A DNA stretch of 64,000 nt from Prunus persica (lineage: Eukaryota; Streptophyta; Magnoliopsida; Rosales; Rosaceae), in the NCBI RefSeq assembly GCF_000346465.2, contig NC_034010.1, positions 29,986,787 through 30,050,786 of the forward strand. Reading direction: 5' to 3'. A program made the translations under genes and the position numbers. Shown piece by piece: positions 58,713 to 64,000 of the stretch. The notes beneath the pieces are model-generated. The model did no database searches. It saw only the letters and a program-made list of their open reading frames with translations, and had not been told where the DNA came from. Each line of letters starts with the position of its first letter. The first letter of the stretch is position 1.

Positions 58713-61145
58713 GGCCAAGTGCGTGAGATAGAGACAAGGGAGGACGATCAAGCACAGTCGGATAAACCCTAGAGGGCGAGGGAGTGAAGAGAGAGAGATG
58801 AGGAAACACCCAAACCCTAGGAGAGAGAAAGATTCTAGAGAGAGAGAGAGAGAGAGAGAGGAGAACAGTGTTGTGTTGAGGAGAAGGAAAGGGTGTGTTA
58901 TTAATTTATATTAATTAGGAAAAGATAGAGGGGGGGGAGGGAAATAAAGACAGCTTGAAAATGAAGCAGTGGTAGCGTGCAGCGAGCGAGCGAGCGACTG
59001 AAGGCAAGGGAGGGGGACGGGGGTTGTTTGTTTGTTTGTTTGTAGGGTGGGATTTGGGGTTTGGGGTTTGTTGGGGTTTGGGTTTCAACTTTGAATTTGG
59101 GGTCTTTCCGTTGTGTGTTTTTGCCTCCTCTTCCTCTCTTCATTTATTTATTTATGGACCCCCTCCCCCAGATGCGATATTCTGAATTTTTGAGTGACTT
59201 AGTTTGTCTCTTAAATGTTGTTGTAAATTGTAACGGTGCGTGACCAAAAATAAGTCCATTCAGAGATATACTTGGGCCCTAGAATATAGTTGTATCTATC
59301 CACCCTACAAGTATGGCCATTTCGTCTTTGAGGGTGTAGGTGGACTTGTGCTCTTCAGAAAATAAAAAATATATATTTGTTTGTTCTCAACTTTTACAAT
59401 TAAAATTAAAATTGTTAATTTTATTTATTAATTAGCTATGGAAAACAAAAGTGTATGAGGCTGTTTAAATTAAAATTAAAAACTAAAGGTCGAGTGGGGC
59501 CGGTTTGCCTGGCTGTACAGTGACGCTATAGTTGACGAAGCTGCCTGTTTTGTCAATACGTAATTGGGTACACTTTCATATTTTGTATTTTGAAAAATTC
59601 TTTTGCAGGGTTGAAAGGGGAATTTTTGTTTTTTTATTTTTCTTTTGGTCAAAATTTGTCTGAATATTGAAAAGGGAGAATTGGCTTGGCTTCCAGAATC
59701 GGCTGGAATATTATTGGCTCCTAGTCCTAGTTGGCACTGGTGCCGGTACTTTAGCAGCACGGGGTACTTGGGCTGCCCAATAGCTTACAGATGATGTGCC
59801 AGGCAAGCTCAACTCAACTTGGACATTACACTTTTGGGCTTTTGATAGTGCGAATCTTGGGCTTTTACGGTTCACGGCCTTCGATTGGAATCAATTGGCA
59901 TTATCAATGGTCCTTCCTTTCCTTGTCACATAGTACAACAACGTCAGGAGAATCATCTAAGTATAAATTGCATTTGCATCTTCTGAGATTTAGCCAGCTT
60001 CCGAATCCGAACTAAACTTTCTACTACTTTGTGAAATTGCATAAATTTTTATCAAGGTTAAAGGTTTTGTTTGGATAATGAGTATCCCTGGATCCATCTT
60101 GTATTTGATTATCTTCAAATAGATCGCACTCTTGACATGTTTTAATTTTAATTTATTTCTTCACTCTCTTAAAAACCAATACCCAACCAATATTAATTGA
60201 TTTGGCCGGCTCAATACTGACTTGGTTCGTGGTTTATGACATGTTTATTTATTTAAAATTGATAAAATTAGAAATATAATAAGGAATTGGAATTAGATCA
60301 ACTACCTCTTCTTAATTGATCAAGTTCTTAATTTTGAGGGTATTAGAGTATTGATTTCAGGTGAAATCCACATATAATTTAAATATTTTATGCAAAAGTT
60401 TGAAATTATAGTAATTTATTAATTCTCAAACTCGTTTGTAGCAAGTAAGCATGTTTCTTGCCAACAAGGTCTAACTTAGTGAAAAAAACTTTGACTTATA
60501 TATACTGACCTCAAATTCGAACCCTATGATATTTTGACAATGTGTGTATGAGACAATACCGCTTCTCTTTCCTCACGTGTGGCAATACAAAACAAAGACA
60601 TGTCATTGAGTCTTAAAACTTGCCAAGCCGAATTGTGACTATATACTAGTAGCCCAAGAATAAAAGAAATTCATCTATGACAAGAAAATCTAACAAATTT
60701 GGGGCCAAAGCCCAAAGGGAAAAGATAACGACCCGTCGATGGCTCTCCAGACTCGAACCCAATATTTTTGGTGGGCCAGCTACCCTGATCAACAGAAAAA
60801 CTTCGTCTCACAAATAAGTAGTTTCTCCCTCCCTGCTCATGTCAACATTCAAAGCGAAGAATGACAGATACGGGGATGAAGATCAGACAAAGTACATGTA
60901 TGTTTTTTTTTCTTTTTTTGGCAAAGACCCGCCGGAAGTCAATGCTCACGCTGCGTGCTATACAAGCCGTCAACTTTAAACCAACGGGGAAAAAAACGCT
61001 TATATTGGGTTTGAAAGTCTGATAGCATTTTCTGCTGAAGCAGAAGCAAAACCAACAAGGCAGAGAAGAGCAAGCAAGAAGCAAAACAATACACGGAACG
61101 AAAGGAAACAGAGATTTCAAGTTAGTAGCTAACCGTAATAAAATC
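58713..61145. other. Divergent XPO1 / ERD2 intergenic region
   Basis: The left part is the XPO1 leader and promoter with a GA array (58837-58864; CT on the coding strand) and GTTT repeats near 59027-59043. The middle is AT-rich spacer. The right end is the ERD2 promoter/leader. No gene is supported. Confidence 0.5.
58837..58864 (-). repeat. (GA)n array in the XPO1 leader
   Basis: About 28 bp of AG dinucleotides lie 125-150 bp upstream of the XPO1 start codon. Confidence 0.9.
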
Positions 61146-63032
61146 ATGAATCTATTTAGGTTAGCAGGAGACCTAACCCATCTGCTCAGCATAGTGGTCT
61201 TGTTCCGTAAGATCCGCACCACCAAATCTTGTGCAGGTATGAATATGTTCATTCATTCTTACCTTTCTCTTACGTCCTTTAGACAGTTCTTGCTTTTGTT
61301 TTTCCTATGTGTTCCTGATGAGTTGACCAAGATCTTTTTTGTTCCATGCATGTTTATCGCTTAATTGAGAATTAGTGCTTTAACATGAGATTATTGTGGC
61401 AGCTTGGACTAAATTATGTTATGTTCAAACTCTCAAGCCCCATTTTATTTTATTTTCCATTTTTAACTGTTCGACAATTGGTTGATTCTGGTTTGGTTAA
61501 GAATTTGTACTTGTTGGAAGGGTGGAGGTGGTTGATTTGAAAGCTTTTGGGATTTTTGTTTTGTAAATTCCTTGCTAGGTTTGCAGATTTCGTATTCTTA
61601 AAGTATGCAGAGATACGCCCTTATTCTCATATGCATCTAGAAATAAAGAATGGTCGTTTTTGTTGAATTATTTTGACTCAATTCCCCAAATTCAGAGTTG
61701 AAAACTTGTTCAACTATTGCATTTAACCAGGAATTTCACTCAAAACTCAAGAACTCTACGGGTTGGTCTTTCTTACTCGATACATTGACTTGGTTATCAA
61801 GTATCACTCCTTGTATAACACTTTAGGGAAGCTCATCTTTATTGGAACTTCTCTTGCCACGGTCTGCCACATGAGGTACCATAAAGTAGTGAAGCAAACC
61901 TACAACAAAGATCAAGATACTTTCAGACATTACTATCTCATCCTTTTTTGCTTGGGGCTGGCTCTTCTGATTCCGCGTTCTTTTACAGTAATTGAGGTAC
62001 GAGGCATTTATCCTCTTCTTTCTTATGCCCTTATGGATCACTTTATTTTGCCTTTAAATGAATCTTTTGCCACTTATTTGGAAAGAAAGCTTGCATCCAG
62101 TTTTATTTTATTTAACCCCCATCAGTTTGTATGATGCTGTTACTTTTTTACTCACATCTGATAGAAGCTTTGATCTATTCTATTGTGATAGGTTCTTTGG
62201 GCATTTTCAATATATCTTGAAGCCGTAGCAATCTTACCACAATTGGTTTTACTGCAAAGGTCAAGAAACATTGATAACTTAACTGGAAACTACGTTTTCC
62301 TTCTTGGGTATGTTCCAATTCCCCTGAGGCATAAAAATGAATTTGCTTTTGTACTATCCACTTTCTTACCTGCAATGCAACTTGATTACAACTAGTTAGG
62401 ATCATAGATTCACTTCTACTACCTTGTTTATGCTTTTCGGATTGAAGTTTGTGTATTTGTTTGGTAACTCTGTGCAGTGCTTACCGAGCCCTATATCTTC
62501 TCAATTGGATTTATCGTTTCTTCACAGAGCTTCACAGAGTTCTCTGGATACGTAAGTTCTCTTTTATAGCTAGCACTTGATACTCTTGTATCCCATTTTA
62601 GCCAAAGTGATACAACAAATTATAATTTGTTGTCAAATGCCCAAAACAGCTTGGGTTTCAGGCCTTGTTCAGACTGCTCTTTATGCTGACTTTTTCTACT
62701 ACTATATTAAGAGGTAACTTCATTTTCTACTCTTTTGTCTTTAATTGTTCCCCTAAGAATAGTTCGTTTCATTTCCGTGTGTGCGTGGAAGCCAGAAACA
62801 TGTTGGAATACCTAGCAAGGGCTTTGCAAACATGTTTCCATGCGCATTGTTAAAAACCAGCATATCTGATATAGCTTCTAGGAACATGATTGTTTGCTGC
62901 TGGAAAATGGCACCAATACGTGAAACCAATTTTGATAATGAACTTTGAGTGCTGCTATTTCCTACTGACAACAAGCTACTCTGATTTTTCTTCAGCTGGA
63001 AGAAACACGAGGAGCTTAAGCTTCCTGCTTGA
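61146..63032 (+). CDS. ERD2: ER lumen protein-retaining receptor (KDEL/HDEL receptor)
   Basis: Six exons: 61146-61236, 61731-61996, 62192-62307, 62478-62551, 62650-62713, 62996-63032; 215 aa, exactly the usual plant ERD2 length. MNLFRLAGDLTHLLSI, then KSCAG, ISLKTQELYGLVFLTRY, EAVAILPQLVLLQR and ALYADFFYYYIKSWKK are family hallmarks. The protein is a seven-helix Golgi membrane receptor that binds H/KDEL-tailed ER residents at low pH and returns them in COPI vesicles. The IDNLTG and VFLLGAYRALYLLNWIYRFF segments are nearer Arabidopsis ERD2B than ERD2A, by memory. The C-terminal ELKLPA with upstream lysines is the usual cytosolic tail that controls COPI binding. Nothing appears broken. All joins are in frame. 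Confidence 0.95.
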
Positions 63033-63917
63033 AGTGGATCATTCTGGATGTGTAATTTCAACTAACACAAAAGCAATGGATAGATACTTTACTTGAGGAT
63101 GTAGAACCAAAGCTGACCGCTGTTATCCTTGTCATGGGATTTTCTCCCTACATGCATTAATATTGTAATTTGTATAGTGCAGCAACATTATCATGATTAA
63201 TAGTTTACGGTGATCTGGTGGGACAGTCAGTGCTACCACATTTTCCAGGACTATCTAATGCATCTGCATCATCTATCATACCTGCTTTGGAATCAATCTG
63301 GAGGAAAAGAAAAAAGGAAAGCAGGATTATAATAAAAGAAATGGTTAATTATCTACCAACCAATCACCCACACTCACATTTTATGTGTTTAACCTTTTGT
63401 TTTGTTTACAATATGTGCCTTGCCGCCTTCATGGTCACGAGACCTTCACTTGAATTTGTACCCTAGCTCCTCTTGATCATCAAAAATCTGGAATTCTCTT
63501 TGGTTCCCAATTTTAAAGTATATCAATTTATCTAATGTGTATAAATCAAGACACACAACCATGTTGAAATATATAAAGTTAAGCATTTAATAGTACACGG
63601 TATGTTCTTCTAATTAAGTGACAAAACTCTGAATAATATATTATTATTATATACCTTAGTTTCAAGGAAGAAACAAGGAGGAAGCAAATGTATTCGGTCA
63701 TATATATACTGAGCCTAACCCTTGACCTCCGAATAAATAACTAGAGTTGAGATTCAATGCCGCGTGAAAGGAAGAAACGCGGAAGGAGCGCATGCAAGTC
63801 CTTTTCTTCAATACATCATTGAGCCCTGTAAACTTGTATAAAACCAAAATTTCACTTAGGATCCGACACTTGAGACTTGAAACTTGAGAGAGAGAGAGGG
63901 AGAGAGAGAGAGAGAAT
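63033..63917. other. ERD2 3' UTR and promoter of the edge gene
   Basis: It contains the ERD2 3' UTR and AT-rich spacer, ending in a GA-rich leader (63886-63915) directly before the next ATG. A 97-codon minus-strand frame overlaps the GA tract and is not considered a gene. Confidence 0.5.
63886..63915 (+). repeat. Interrupted (GA)n array
   Basis: A GA run of about 30 bp with one GGG break lies two bases before the ATG of the edge gene. Confidence 0.9.
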
Positions 63918-64000
63918 ATGCTGAAACTCTCTTGGTTTACCTTAGCTTCATTGTTTTTGTTGGCAGCATTATCAGAAGCCAACAACTCCAAGCCTGGTCG
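63918..64000 (+). CDS. Secreted or receptor-type protein, N-terminus only (partial)
   Basis: From ATG 63918 the frame is open to the right edge and encodes MLKLSWFTLASLFLLAALSE followed by ANNSKPG. This is a clear signal peptide: a short basic start, a hydrophobic core of about 15 residues, and small residues near a likely cleavage at Ala/Ser-Glu-Ala. The NNSKPG after the signal is compatible with several extracellular plant families, including wall-associated-kinase-like proteins, but 27 residues are not enough to decide. The GA-rich leader just upstream supports a real start. Confidence 0.55.
   Translation, partial: MLKLSWFTLASLFLLAALSEANNSKPG

Overview
This is a 64 kb stretch of a dicot plant nuclear genome. 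Genes have many introns with GT-AG borders, 5' leaders are rich in CT/GA dinucleotide arrays, and intergenic DNA is AT-rich. The protein set is eukaryotic and plant-specific. The flavonoid 3-O-glucosyltransferase and the general sequence style suggest Rosaceae, most likely Prunus. That species call is from memory of family sequences, not from a search.

Layout, left to right: the first coding exon of a PWWP-domain protein (minus, runs off the left edge); an uncharacterised nuclear-type protein of 645 aa with an N-terminal SAP-like helix motif (plus); the FUSED-type kinase TWO-IN-ONE/TIO (plus, 22 exons, 1348 aa); a repeat-rich gap holding a ~1 kb element with ~185 bp terminal inverted repeats; a TOPLESS co-repressor (plus, 25 exons, 1130 aa); a PP4 regulatory subunit 2 (plus, 7 exons, 239 aa); an LTR/TRIM-like fragment; a plastid RelA/SpoT homologue (minus, 18 exons, 858 aa); an ARFB1-type small GTPase (minus, 6 exons, 193 aa); an anthocyanidin/flavonoid 3-O-glucosyltransferase (plus, 2 exons, 474 aa); exportin-1/CRM1 (minus, 32 exons, 1076 aa); a KDEL receptor ERD2 (plus, 6 exons, 215 aa); and the start of a secreted protein at the right edge. 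All exon joins were worked out by hand. Each gene closes in frame and matches the expected family length.

There is no operon-like logic, but there is conserved neighbourhood. PP4R2, ARFB1, UGT78 and XPO1 also lie close together in Arabidopsis (At5g17070, At5g17060, At5g17050, At5g17020, from memory), so this half of the window is probably an ancient syntenic block into which the RSH gene is interleaved. ARFB1 and the glucosyltransferase are divergent over about 860 bp that contains a G-box, a TATA box and a TACTGGG repeat.

Points most worth a second look: a perfect M-phase-specific activator (MSA) site plus a KEN motif in the uncharacterised 645 aa gene; a Ser in place of the usual Asn in the PSPG box of the glucosyltransferase; the long-TIR element; two GC-AG introns; a NAGNAG acceptor in TOPLESS; and an RSH protein that ends at the TGS domain and has Ser at a conserved synthetase Gly. 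I found no evidence of a wholly new system.
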